Positions 12,579-19,467 of a DNA stretch of 38,755 nt are shown here, in pieces (position 1 is the first letter of the stretch; every line of letters begins with the position of its first letter). Source of the DNA: a virus; IMG/VR virus record IMGVR_UViG_3300021964_000184, positions 1 to 38,755 of that record; one strand, given 5' to 3'. The notes below the pieces were generated by a model that saw nothing but the letters and a program-made list of their open reading frames with translations, made no database searches and was not told the origin of the DNA. A program made the position numbers and the translations under genes.

Positions 12579-13321
12579 TGTCAAAGAACTATATAGTAAC
12601 TAGTTTAAATAAAAAACTGCTTGATAAGTACGCACACAACTTTCTAGATACTTATATTAAGTATGATATACCCGCAGATCTTTATGTATACGTAGAAGAT
12701 GATCTGTCTAATTATATTCAATATCATAATACTAATATAAAATTTATCAATTTATTTCAGCAAGATTCAGATTGCTGGAGCTTTGTACAGAGACACTCTA
12801 AAGATAAAGTAATAGACTATAGGTGGGACTCTGTAAGATTCTGTTATAAAGTTTTTGCCCAATACTTAGGCATGAGTAATCCTGGCAAAAGAATGTTTTG
12901 GATAGATGCAGATTGCATTTTTGTAAAGCCTATAGAGGAGAGGTGGTTCTCGGATATATTAGCCGGTTCTATGATAGCTTTCTTTGACAGACCAAACTTT
13001 TATACTGAGTGCGGGTTCATAGGATACGATACTTCTATGCCAGGCTGTAAACTCTTTTTAGAAGAGTTTCGTAGAATGTACGTTAGTGACGATATATTTA
13101 AAGAATCAGAGCTTCACGATAGTTACATTTTTGATAGAGTAAGAGACAAAGCACTGTCTCTAATAGGCAACTCATATACAGAAACCAAGCTAGGGAACCC
13201 AGAGGGGGACTTGCACATAATGGCAAGATGTCCTCAAGTATCCCCTTATATAGACCATAAGAAGGGCCCTAGAAAATCTCAGGAGCATTCCCCTGAATGG
13301 CTAAAGTTTAACAATGATTGA
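12578..13321 (+). CDS. GT-A type glycosyltransferase, 247 aa
   Basis: MFWIDADCIFVKPI is the DxD motif with flanking hydrophobic strand and following proline seen in GT-A enzymes. The N terminus (NYIVTSLNKKL) is the first strand of the fold. A later ESELHDSYIFDRV region would hold the acceptor-side acid. It probably uses a nucleotide sugar. It is one of several transferase-like proteins here (also 4088, 8732 and 18387). It overlaps neighbours by one and eight bases. Confidence 0.75.
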   Translation: MSKNYIVTSLNKKLLDKYAHNFLDTYIKYDIPADLYVYVEDDLSNYIQYHNTNIKFINLFQQDSDCWSFVQRHSKDKVIDYRWDSVRFCYKVFAQYLGMSNPGKRMFWIDADCIFVKPIEERWFSDILAGSMIAFFDRPNFYTECGFIGYDTSMPGCKLFLEEFRRMYVSDDIFKESELHDSYIFDRVRDKALSLIGNSYTETKLGNPEGDLHIMARCPQVSPYIDHKKGPRKSQEHSPEWLKFNND

Positions 13322-13553
13322 CAACATACTAAAAGCAATGCAAAAAGGACCGGTGCAGCTAACTTATACTAGTCTATCTTCTGGTAGAGAAATTAAAGAG
13401 CTTTATACGTTAGTAGGGGTTACTGTACCCCAGAGCCTTGAGAGCAATAAGATCATAGCCATACATGTCAATTCTGGCCAGTATGAAGACATAGAAAAAA
13501 GTACAATTACAGGGTGGTGCCTATCTCTAGCCCATCCTGACTTTAAAATTTAA
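13314..13553 (+). CDS. Small phage SH3-like/beta-barrel protein, 79 aa
   Basis: The pattern KGPVQLTYTSLSSGREIKEL and a following strand-rich region ending GWCLSLAHPDFKI resemble small SH3-like beta-barrel proteins common in T4-like phages. The function in those phages is unknown. It overlaps the transferase gene by eight bases and precedes the Hsp20 leader. A similar protein occurs at 19189. Confidence 0.6.
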   Translation: MIDNILKAMQKGPVQLTYTSLSSGREIKELYTLVGVTVPQSLESNKIIAIHVNSGQYEDIEKSTITGWCLSLAHPDFKI

Positions 13554-13589
13554 TCAGAGGTAGCTCTCTATAAACTGCTATAACTTAAA

Positions 13590-13641
13590 GGTACCGAAAG
13601 GGCCACGCAGTACTCCGAAAGGGTACAAAGGAGAAAAAAAA
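13590..13641 (+). promoter_or_regulatory. Structured 5' leader of the Hsp20 gene
   Basis: The motif CCGAAAGGG occurs twice (13594-13602 and 13615-13623), each a GAAA tetraloop with closing C-G pairs. The second is part of a strong hairpin (13610-13613 with 13623-13626, plus CC/GG). The ribosome-binding GGAG (13630-13633) can alternatively pair with CTCC (13613-13616). This could hold the site closed until the structure changes, as RNA thermometers do upstream of small heat-shock genes. Confidence 0.45.
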
Positions 13642-14028
13642 ATGACTATCAATAATCTTCAAGATTTAGAAAAGTTCTTTGTAGGGTATACAGACCTACC
13701 TATGACACAGAGCAATGCACATCCTCGATTTAACATATTTAAGTTAAACAATAACGGGTATCATATAGAGCTTGCGGTTCCTGGTCTTTCTAAAGATCAA
13801 ATCTCTGTAACTCACCATAAAGAAACCCTCAGCATAAAAGGCGAAAAGACTTCAGATACGATTCCAGGGACTACAGTTCACAGAGGTTTTAGTGGTAAAG
13901 GGTTTGAACGCTCTTTTAAGGTTGACTCAGACTTAGAGGTGTCTAGTGCAGAGCTAGTAAATGGAGTACTACAGATAGTATTAAATCACTCAGAAGCAAG
14001 TAAGCCTGTCCAGATAAGCATTGGATAG
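13642..14028 (+). CDS. Small heat-shock protein (Hsp20/alpha-crystallin)
   Basis: A 128-residue protein with the alpha-crystallin domain at about residues 34-128: GYHIELAVPGLSKDQISVTH, then LSIKGEK, FERSFKVDSDLEVSSAELVN and GVLQIVLNH (the G-V-L signature). It binds unfolded proteins without ATP. T4-like marine phages commonly carry a homologue, thought to help capsid or scaffold folding. It has a very good AAAGGAG and a structured leader, and is followed directly by a terminator, so it ends its transcript. Confidence 0.92.
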   Translation: MTINNLQDLEKFFVGYTDLPMTQSNAHPRFNIFKLNNNGYHIELAVPGLSKDQISVTHHKETLSIKGEKTSDTIPGTTVHRGFSGKGFERSFKVDSDLEVSSAELVNGVLQIVLNHSEASKPVQISIG

Positions 14029-14035
14029 CAAAGCA

Positions 14036-14056
14036 GGGGGCCTTGCGCCCCCTTTT
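14036..14056 (+). terminator. Rho-independent terminator after Hsp20
   Basis: GGGGGC (14036-14041), loop CTTGC, GCCCCC (14047-14052), then TTTT. The short T tract suggests incomplete termination, which fits the absence of a visible promoter before 14068. Confidence 0.8.
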
Positions 14057-14067
14057 CAAGGATTTGG

Positions 14068-14295
14068 ATGAAACAAAGAACTCGTAAGAAACTGGAGAGA
14101 AAATTGCATCACCAGGAACAACAAATAGCTATTACTTCTAATACGGTTAAAAATCAGCAGATGGTACTAGCAGAAACCCCACTTTTCAAGGATGTTTGTC
14201 CTTCGTGTGGAAGTAGTGGTGCAGATTGCCCAGACTGTACCTGTAGGAGATGGGATTGGTATGGAGCAGAAGAAGAATTTGAACAAGACGTATAA
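14068..14295 (+). CDS. Small zinc-ribbon-like protein, 75 aa
   Basis: The N-terminal half is a basic coiled coil (KQRTRKKLERKLHHQEQQ). The C-terminal half has the cysteine pattern CPSCGSSGADCPDCTC, which can bind one zinc, then an aromatic stretch WDWYG and an acidic tail. Probable nucleic-acid or protein contact domain. AAGGA lies eight bases before the ATG. It overlaps the next small gene by 35 bases. Confidence 0.7.
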   Translation: MKQRTRKKLERKLHHQEQQIAITSNTVKNQQMVLAETPLFKDVCPSCGSSGADCPDCTCRRWDWYGAEEEFEQDV

Positions 14296-14392
14296 AAAAT
14301 TCTATAAACTTATGAAATCCGGAAGGATATATAAGGTTTGGAATAAACAAGAAAAAGCGCGAAAGGAGCAAAAAGCAAATGAACACAGATAG
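14261..14392 (+). CDS. Small highly basic protein, 43 aa
   Basis: ATG at 14261 with AGGAG about ten bases upstream, reading in another frame across the end of the zinc-ribbon gene and into the start of the lysozyme gene (14-base overlap). The protein is Lys-rich throughout (NLNKTYKKFYKLMKSG, then KARKEQKANEHR). Its 3' end supplies GAAAGGAG, the ribosome-binding site of the lysozyme. It may serve mainly to couple translation, or may bind nucleic acid. Confidence 0.5.
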   Translation: MEQKKNLNKTYKKFYKLMKSGRIYKVWNKQEKARKEQKANEHR

Positions 14393-14825
14393 AGTATATG
14401 AACAACTCAAGATTGATGAAGGAGTCAAGTATGAAATTTACAGAGACCATTTGGGGTATCCTACTTTTGGAGTCGGGCATTTAGTTACTCCGGATGATGA
14501 CGAGTACGGAGAACCTGATGGCACTCCTATTAGCGAAGAAAGAGTACACGCTGTATTTATTAATGATTTACATACTGCTGTACGAGAGTGCTTGATTCTA
14601 TATCGAGAATCCTACTTTGAAGATTGGCCTAGTGAAGTACAAGAAGTCCTAGTAAATATGATGTTTAATCTAGGGCGACCTCGATTATCCAAGTTCAAGA
14701 ATATGCACGCAGCTCTTAATAACGAAGACTGGTGCGAGGCGGCTAAAGAGGGACGAGACTCCTTATGGTATCGACAGGTTCCAACACGTGCTGAAAGGCT
14801 AATGAAAAGACTGGAGGCAGTATAG
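14379..14825 (+). CDS. T4-type lysozyme/endolysin (GH24)
   Basis: Follows phage T4 lysozyme: LKIDEGVKYEIYRDHLGYPT with the catalytic Glu in DEG, the Asp in YRD and the Thr in GYPTFGVGH. The C-terminal lobe contains VLVNMMFNLGRPRLSKFKN and SLWYRQVPTRAERLMKRL. It cleaves the MurNAc-GlcNAc bond of peptidoglycan. There is no signal peptide, so it needs a holin. The next gene, a membrane protein translated with it by stop/start overlap, is a natural candidate. Length 148 (T4: 164). Confidence 0.93.
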   Translation: MNTDRVYEQLKIDEGVKYEIYRDHLGYPTFGVGHLVTPDDDEYGEPDGTPISEERVHAVFINDLHTAVRECLILYRESYFEDWPSEVQEVLVNMMFNLGRPRLSKFKNMHAALNNEDWCEAAKEGRDSLWYRQVPTRAERLMKRLEAV

Positions 14826-15187
14826 TGGGCGGTATTTTACAGTTTTTTATGAAGGCATTTTATTCTTGGGAATCTATTATGGAGCTCAAGTATAATCCGT
14901 TGAGGTTTATCGGTGATATCAGTCTCCAGTGCTACTATATGACAGTTCTTTCCATTATATGGTCAGTTGTGTTTAGCTTTTTGATTGCTGGGTGGGCGGA
15001 CTTAATGCCATTAATCTTTGGTCATGTAGGTGCAGTTTTTGCTACTTATTTCACTTATTCTGTATTCTATGACGCACGACGGGACAGAAAAGAGTGGTTT
15101 GTAGGTGCAAACAGTGTGTACATGGCGCAGAAGAATAAAGATCCAAGAAAAAATGTTTGTCAGTGGAAATTGGATGTTGAGGCATAA
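14825..15187 (+). CDS. Membrane protein, candidate holin, 120 aa
   Basis: GTG start at the last base of the lysozyme stop, with GGAGG seven bases before it. Two hydrophobic helices lie near residues 39-58 and 61-82, with charged flanks and a soluble tail (DARRDRKEWFVGANSVYMAQ). The context directly after the lysozyme suggests a holin or related lysis factor, but similar proteins in T4-like phages remain uncharacterised. The promoter for the next gene follows eight bases after the stop. Confidence 0.6.
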   Translation: MGGILQFFMKAFYSWESIMELKYNPLRFIGDISLQCYYMTVLSIIWSVVFSFLIAGWADLMPLIFGHVGAVFATYFTYSVFYDARRDRKEWFVGANSVYMAQKNKDPRKNVCQWKLDVEA

Positions 15188-15194
15188 ATTGTTC

Positions 15195-15223
15195 TTGACA
15201 TGATAGCTAAAATTATATATAAT
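15195..15223 (+). promoter_or_regulatory. Consensus promoter placed for a leaderless mRNA
   Basis: TTGACA (15195-15200), a 17-base spacer and TATAAT (15218-15223), preceded by GTTC. The ATG at 15231 begins eight bases after the end of the -10 box, so transcription would start at or within one base of the start codon. Confidence 0.92.
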
Positions 15224-15230
15224 ACGTCTC

Positions 15231-15812
15231 ATGAATATATTTGTACTTGATAAAGATATTGATTTATGCGCAGCATTTCACATTGACCAGCACTCTGGAA
15301 AGATGCAGCTAGAAGCTGCTCAAATGCTGTGCACAAATCACTGGGTTGATAAATACCTAGGTTACATACCTAGAAAACTTACAAGTGAAGAATGGGCCGT
15401 ACTCAAAGAGGCAAAGAAAAATCCTGTGAGGGACTTTCCTTACCTACCTACAATGTACAATCACCCCTGCACTATTTGGGCTAGAGAGTCACAAGAGAAC
15501 TACGAGTGGCTCTTTTGCTATGCCCATGCTCTAAATCAAGAGCACATATATCGAGGCGGAGCTGACCACAAATCTTTTTGTGAAGTTATAGCACACCTGC
15601 CTGACATGGAAAATTTACCTAATCTTGGCCTCACTGAGTTTGCCCAAGCTATGCCTGATGAACTAAAAAGTGAAGATGCCATTGCTTCTTATCGCATGTT
15701 TTACATGAAAGACAAAGCTGCAATTGGCAAAGGTGCAGCCTGGAAAGTTAGAGGAAAACCTTATTGGTGGGACGAAGATATTGCAGACTACGAAAAGAGG
15801 ATTAGTCGATGA
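15231..15812 (+). CDS. Conserved phage protein of the MNIFVLD family, 193 aa
   Basis: The start MNIFVLDKDIDLCAAFHIDQ, then HSGKMQLEAAQMLCTNHW, matches a family widespread in marine phages with conserved His, Lys and Glu near the N terminus. Later conserved blocks are NHPCTIWARESQENYEWLF and AMPDELKSEDAIASYRMFY. I recall it as function unknown, sometimes compared with DNA-repair glycosylases, and I do not assign an activity. No ribosome-binding site precedes the ATG, in keeping with a leaderless message. Confidence 0.75.
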   Translation: MNIFVLDKDIDLCAAFHIDQHSGKMQLEAAQMLCTNHWVDKYLGYIPRKLTSEEWAVLKEAKKNPVRDFPYLPTMYNHPCTIWARESQENYEWLFCYAHALNQEHIYRGGADHKSFCEVIAHLPDMENLPNLGLTEFAQAMPDELKSEDAIASYRMFYMKDKAAIGKGAAWKVRGKPYWWDEDIADYEKRISR

Positions 15813-15952
15813 AAAGTTTAATACTTATTTGTATAGTTACCTTAGGGTGTTATGGCTGTACTAATTCAAATGTTTATAGTAGAGGAGAACTACCTCCTTG
15901 GTACAACGAGTTAACTACAGAGTGTGATAATAAAGAGGAGTGTTTTACCTAA
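15809..15952 (+). CDS. Small lipoprotein, 47 aa
   Basis: Starts by ATGA overlap and ends in an overlap with thyX. MKSLILICIVTLGCYGC is a signal peptide with a Cys-lipobox; C14 or C17 may be lipidated. A short exposed part (SRGELPPWYNELTTECDNKE) holds two further Cys. Small Pro-containing lipoproteins resemble Rz1 o-spanins, but the spanin pair suggested at 7865-8735 already fits that role. A superinfection-exclusion or envelope role is equally possible. Confidence 0.6.
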   Translation: MKSLILICIVTLGCYGCTNSNVYSRGELPPWYNELTTECDNKEECFT

Positions 15953-16602
15953 TGACAGCAAAACTTATTAGTTCATCAAGTCAATCTGTTGTAGAAGACA
16001 TTGCTTTTGCAGCAAGAGTATCAAATCCTTCTAACCAGAATAATAGTGATACCGCAGAAAAGCTAGTACGATACTTAATTCGAGAGGGCCACTGGTCACC
16101 GCTAGAAATGGTATCTGCTACAATTGAGATTGAAACAACGCGAGACATTGCACGACAAATGCTGCGTCATCGCTCTTTCTCCTTTCAAGAGTTTAGTCAG
16201 CGATATGCTATGCCCGAGGCTTTGGGCAGCCCTACTTTCCGTGAGGCACGTGGTCAAGATCCTAAGAATCGACAGAATTCTGTACGACTTGAGGACGGAC
16301 CGATTCATGCTGAATGGTTAGTAAAACAACGAAATGCTTGGGAGGCTGCTCGTACCGCGTATGAATGGGCAATCAAGCAGGGTATTGCTAAAGAGCAAGC
16401 TCGTGCTGTCATGCCCGAAGGAATAACTCCTTCACGACTATATATGGCAGGGACTATTCGTAGTTGGGTACATTTTATTCAGCTACGAAGCGGAAATGGC
16501 ACACAGCTAGAACATGCACGGATTGCAGTAGAGTGCGCAGAAGCATTAACAGAAATCTTCCCTATGATTACTGAGTTTGTAGAAGGAGCGTACAATCCAT
16601 GA
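15952..16602 (+). CDS. thyX: Flavin-dependent thymidylate synthase
   Basis: Makes dTMP from dUMP with FAD, NAD(P)H and 5,10-methylene-tetrahydrofolate, releasing tetrahydrofolate directly. The ThyX signature RHR-x7-S is present as RHRSFSFQEFSQRY (residues 72-85). The folate/flavin regions EGHWSPLEMVSATIEI and GTIRSWVHFIQLR are clear. The ATG at 15952 overlaps the previous stop and has GAGGAG upstream; a GTG at 15940 is less likely. It overlaps the glutaredoxin gene by four bases. The phage GlyA (2403) makes its methylene donor. Confidence 0.96.
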   Translation: MTAKLISSSSQSVVEDIAFAARVSNPSNQNNSDTAEKLVRYLIREGHWSPLEMVSATIEIETTRDIARQMLRHRSFSFQEFSQRYAMPEALGSPTFREARGQDPKNRQNSVRLEDGPIHAEWLVKQRNAWEAARTAYEWAIKQGIAKEQARAVMPEGITPSRLYMAGTIRSWVHFIQLRSGNGTQLEHARIAVECAEALTEIFPMITEFVEGAYNP

Positions 16603-16823
16603 AGTTTACAATCTATGGAAAACAAGATTGCGATTACTGCGATAAAGCTCGACGATTGTTGAAAAGTAAGAATATAGCATTTGACTATTTACAACTAGAT
16701 AGAGATTATACTTTAGATGATCTCTGGGAAAAAATAAAATTCAAAACATATCCTCAAATATTTGTAGATGACTACCATGTGGGCGGATATGATAAACTAT
16801 ATAAGTATATAGAGAACCTGTAG
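16599..16823 (+). CDS. Glutaredoxin
   Basis: A 74-residue thioredoxin-fold protein with the active site CDYC in FTIYGKQDCDYCDKARRLL, the cis-Pro segment TYPQIFVDDYHVGGYDKL and no extra domains. It reduces disulfides with glutathione and is the usual electron donor for phage class Ia ribonucleotide reductase, which is encoded at 33945-36832. Its ATG overlaps the thyX stop. Confidence 0.95.
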   Translation: MKFTIYGKQDCDYCDKARRLLKSKNIAFDYLQLDRDYTLDDLWEKIKFKTYPQIFVDDYHVGGYDKLYKYIENL

Positions 16824-16830
16824 GAGGCAT

Positions 16831-17106
16831 ATGAACTCAGCCGTAGACGATATACTTCATTATGCAGAAAGAATGGATCTTACTGCACTTGAGGTATCTG
16901 TACTTAACCTAAAATTACAAGATTTACGAAGAGAAATAGAACCAAAAATTGATCTTGCTCAAGCAATTAAGGAGTTGCGAGTAGATATGGATCAGTTCAT
17001 TTACAAAGATGGAGCTCTGTTTGCTACTGAGAAAGAATATTATCAGATTATGCAAAATCTAGAGAACCTGTTATATAAAATATATGGAGAAGTCTATGAC
17101 CGTTAA
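16831..17106 (+). CDS. Helical protein, 91 aa, unknown function
   Basis: Starts seven bases after the glutaredoxin gene with AGGAGG just before. The sequence is helical with leucine heptads (LTALEVSVLNLKLQDLRREI), suggesting a coiled-coil dimer. No domain is recognised. The peroxiredoxin gene begins inside its last codons, so the redox genes and this protein are one translational unit. Confidence 0.7.
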   Translation: MNSAVDDILHYAERMDLTALEVSVLNLKLQDLRREIEPKIDLAQAIKELRVDMDQFIYKDGALFATEKEYYQIMQNLENLLYKIYGEVYDR

Positions 17107-17674
17107 CATCCACTGCTCAAAACTAGAAAGAGAGGACTATAGCAATAGTTGGCGACCTCTGCCCTACGCATTACCTTCAGTAACGTTTCGTACTCGAGTC
17201 TATGATGCTACAGCATCCGGACCAAATCCCTATCAGTGGAAGAACCTTACTAGCTGGGATCTTTTTGCAGGAGGGCGAGTTTTAATCTTCTCCCTGCCTG
17301 GCGCTTTCACGCCAACCTGTGACACCTTTCAGCTGCCTAGGTTTGAAGAGTTAGCACCCGAGTTCTATGAAAAAGGTATTAACGATATCTACTGTGTATC
17401 TGTAAACGATGCTTTCGTAATGAACCAATGGGCAAAGTCTCAGAACCTAAAGCATGTAACAGTGCTTCCAGATGGAAGCAGTGAATTTACGGAAGCTATG
17501 GAAATGAACGTACAAAAAGACAATCTTGGATTTGGTCAGCGTTCTTGGAGGTATGCAGTTATTGCAGATAACGGAAACATTACGGACTGGTTTATCGAAG
17601 AGGGTAAGGATAACAATGTAGAGGAAGACCCCTATCTCTACACAAATCCAGAATATATACTCTCAAAGATCTAG
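17096..17674 (+). CDS. Peroxiredoxin (Prx5-like)
   Basis: FSLPGAFTPTCDTFQLPRFE is the peroxiredoxin-5/AhpC-TSA active site, with the peroxidatic Cys after T-P-T. The DIYCVSVNDAFVMNQWAKSQ segment and WRYAVIADNGNITDWFIEEG complete the fold. It reduces peroxides, likely with glutathione/glutaredoxin from the gene two positions upstream. I chose the ATG at 17096 (GGAGAAG ten bases before) rather than 17084. A phage peroxiredoxin could protect the radical-bearing ribonucleotide reductase from oxidants; this is inferred. Confidence 0.9.
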   Translation: MTVNIHCSKLEREDYSNSWRPLPYALPSVTFRTRVYDATASGPNPYQWKNLTSWDLFAGGRVLIFSLPGAFTPTCDTFQLPRFEELAPEFYEKGINDIYCVSVNDAFVMNQWAKSQNLKHVTVLPDGSSEFTEAMEMNVQKDNLGFGQRSWRYAVIADNGNITDWFIEEGKDNNVEEDPYLYTNPEYILSKI

Positions 17675-17683
17675 GAGAAGTTT

Positions 17684-17875
17684 GTGAAAGTAGAAAGCTA
17701 TAAAGAAAACGAAGATGGGTCTGGCACCTTGCAGGTAGAGTTAACTTCCTACGAAATATCTATTTTATTAGAAAGTGCTATAACAGACATAATAAAACAG
17801 TACGTTGACAAGCATGAGCAAGATAGTAAAACTCTGGGTAGACCCGATCTCCCCAGTAATTCTTTTAACGTGTAG
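17684..17875 (+). CDS. Small acidic protein, 63 aa, unknown function
   Basis: GTG start five to six bases after AGGAGAAG. The sequence (VESYKENEDGSGTLQVELTS at the start) forms an N-terminal strand pair followed by a helix (YEISILLESAITDIIKQYV). No family is recognised. It is the last gene before the promoter at 17887. Confidence 0.65.
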   Translation: MKVESYKENEDGSGTLQVELTSYEISILLESAITDIIKQYVDKHEQDSKTLGRPDLPSNSFNV

Positions 17876-17886
17876 AAAAATATTTC

Positions 17887-17916
17887 TTGACATTCACTCT
17901 AAATTATATGTATAAT
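17887..17916 (+). promoter_or_regulatory. Consensus promoter for the 17943 gene
   Basis: TTGACA (17887-17892), an 18-base spacer and TATAAT (17911-17916) followed by ATAC, preceded by TTTC. It has the longest spacer of the set. Confidence 0.9.
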
Positions 17917-17942
17917 ATACACTTATAAAATTAAGAGAACCA

Positions 17943-18386
17943 ATGAGCGACCGATTTTATAGACAACAGCTAGAAACTCTGGGCACTTGCCCAGGACATA
18001 ATGGAAAACTGAAACGGAGAAGAAAAATGGCGTGGGACGACGAAAAGAAAGCCCAAGTGATTGAAATGTACCAGATGGCAGAGCCCTCTGCCGAAACTTC
18101 TATGGAGATTGTAAAAGAAATCTCTGATGAAGTAGGAGAGAGCCCTAACGGTGTACGAATGATTCTAACTAAAGCCGGAGTTTATATTAAAAAATCTCCT
18201 GGCACATCCTCTTCAACCTCTACTTCTACGGGATCTTCCAGTAGAGTATCAAAAGCAGCAGCAATCGAAGCTCTAGAAAAAGCTCTAGTAGATGCTGGTC
18301 AGGAAGTTGATGCAGATATTGTTAATAAATTAACGGGTAAAGCCGCACAGTATTTTGCAACCGTAATTACCGCAGTAAACGACTAA
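17943..18386 (+). CDS. SANT/HTH-like DNA-binding protein, 147 aa, paralogue of the 1409 gene
   Basis: After an N-terminal CPGHNGKLKRRRK segment, the core AWDDEKKAQVIEMYQMAEPS, then SPNGVRMILTKAGVYIKK, is an HTH unit matching the 1409-1717 protein in order and spacing. A Ser/Thr-rich linker follows, then a C-terminal helical domain also shared with that protein. Two in-frame starts are plausible: 17943, and 18027 with GGAG nine bases upstream. Both could be used. Likely a regulator or abundant DNA-binding protein given its own strong promoter. Confidence 0.75.
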   Translation: MSDRFYRQQLETLGTCPGHNGKLKRRRKMAWDDEKKAQVIEMYQMAEPSAETSMEIVKEISDEVGESPNGVRMILTKAGVYIKKSPGTSSSTSTSTGSSSRVSKAAAIEALEKALVDAGQEVDADIVNKLTGKAAQYFATVITAVND

Positions 18387-19145
18387 GTGTCCCTTCTCTA
18401 TTATAATAGAGGAGGCTGGCACGACTCTAGTCTGCACAGGCTATATAGCTCATCCGTAGCTATATTGGCCTGTGGAGGCCCCTCCCTAAATAAGGTAGAT
18501 TGTACTCTATTACCTGGCCCTAAGAAGGTTGTCTTTGGTTTAAACAATGTTTATCCCAGAGTCTATCCGAATGTCTGGGCAGGAATGGATGACCCTCACT
18601 GTTATGACAGGGATGTTTTCTTTGAGCCTTTTATAAAAATATTAAGATCAGGGTATCAGGATAGAACTTACAATGGGACCAAACTATTTAAAACCCATAA
18701 TATGTACTATGCAACCCTGAGAAAGGCCACCGGAGTTTTCGACATATTTACCGAACTGACAGAAAAAGGTAAGTTTGTTTGGCACCAGAACTCTTTTGCA
18801 ACTATGCTAAATATAATTCTTTGGATGGGACACCGAGAAATATATTTAGCAGGATGCGACTTTACACTTGACAAAGGAGATTACTACAACTCAGATATTA
18901 GCTTAAGCGATAAGCAGAGACGTTGGAATGCAACCCTGTACGAACAGCTTAGTAAATATTTGTATAAGTTCTCTCTCATGTGTAAGCCTCTAGGAATAAA
19001 AATTTATTCCATGAGTCCAGACTCGGCGATTAACGACTTTCTAACTTATGTTAGCATAGAAGATCTAAACTCTAGATTATCTTCGGAGTTGCCGGATAGA
19101 ACCCCAATATATCATGCTCTGGATTTAGACCCCCCAAATAAATAG
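18387..19145 (+). CDS. MptE/DUF115-like or sialyltransferase-like protein, 252 aa
   Basis: SVAILACGGPSLNKVD is the glycine-rich nucleotide-binding start seen in DUF115/MptE and GT42-type proteins. KVVFGLNNVYPRVYPNVWAG, HQNSFATMLNIILWMGHREI and YLAGCDFTL are the corresponding later blocks. These families bind CMP-sugars or pterins, and the exact substrate is open. The start is GTG directly after the previous stop with no ribosome-binding site, so it relies on coupling. CMP-sugar use would fit the cytidylyltransferase fusion at 5163. Confidence 0.65.
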   Translation: MSLLYYNRGGWHDSSLHRLYSSSVAILACGGPSLNKVDCTLLPGPKKVVFGLNNVYPRVYPNVWAGMDDPHCYDRDVFFEPFIKILRSGYQDRTYNGTKLFKTHNMYYATLRKATGVFDIFTELTEKGKFVWHQNSFATMLNIILWMGHREIYLAGCDFTLDKGDYYNSDISLSDKQRRWNATLYEQLSKYLYKFSLMCKPLGIKIYSMSPDSAINDFLTYVSIEDLNSRLSSELPDRTPIYHALDLDPPNK

Positions 19146-19159
19146 TAACTAACCAGTCG

Positions 19160-19187
19160 CGGATTTTTTAATTATATTGGAAATCCG
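19160..19187 (+). promoter_or_regulatory. Hairpin over the ribosome-binding site of the 19189 gene
   Basis: CGGATTT (19160-19166) pairs exactly with AAATCCG (19181-19187), ending one base before the ATG at 19189. The only ribosome-binding bases (GGA, 19179-19181) lie at or inside the stem, so folding would limit translation. Confidence 0.45.
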
Positions 19188-19188
19188 T

Positions 19189-19467
19189 ATGAAAAAATTT
19201 GAAGCCAAAGAGCTTATAGAGAGCTATGGCGATGCTATAATAACGTATAGAAGTACTAACTCTAAAAAGTTAAAGTACAATGTATGTACTTTAGACTTTA
19301 GCACTAAGTACATTCAAGAGAAGAAAAATAGGGCTAAAGAAACTAGTAATAATATTCTGCTATTTTGTTGGGATACAGATTCTTATCGCCTATTAAACCC
19401 TGAGAACATAACAAGTATAGTACCTTTATCTTCCGTGCTAAGAAACGGAGATGTAAGAAATGTATAG
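19189..19467 (+). CDS. SH3-like small phage protein, 92 aa
   Basis: A strand-rich protein with KLKYNVCTLDFSTKYIQ, then NILLFCWDTDSYRLL and NPENITSIVPLSSVL. The last block is typical of a family of small beta-barrel proteins in T4-like phages with no assigned function. The ATG at 19189 is preferred over a TTG at 19177 because MKKFEAKELIE looks like a natural start. It overlaps the PC4-like gene by eight bases. Confidence 0.65.
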   Translation: MKKFEAKELIESYGDAIITYRSTNSKKLKYNVCTLDFSTKYIQEKKNRAKETSNNILLFCWDTDSYRLLNPENITSIVPLSSVLRNGDVRNV

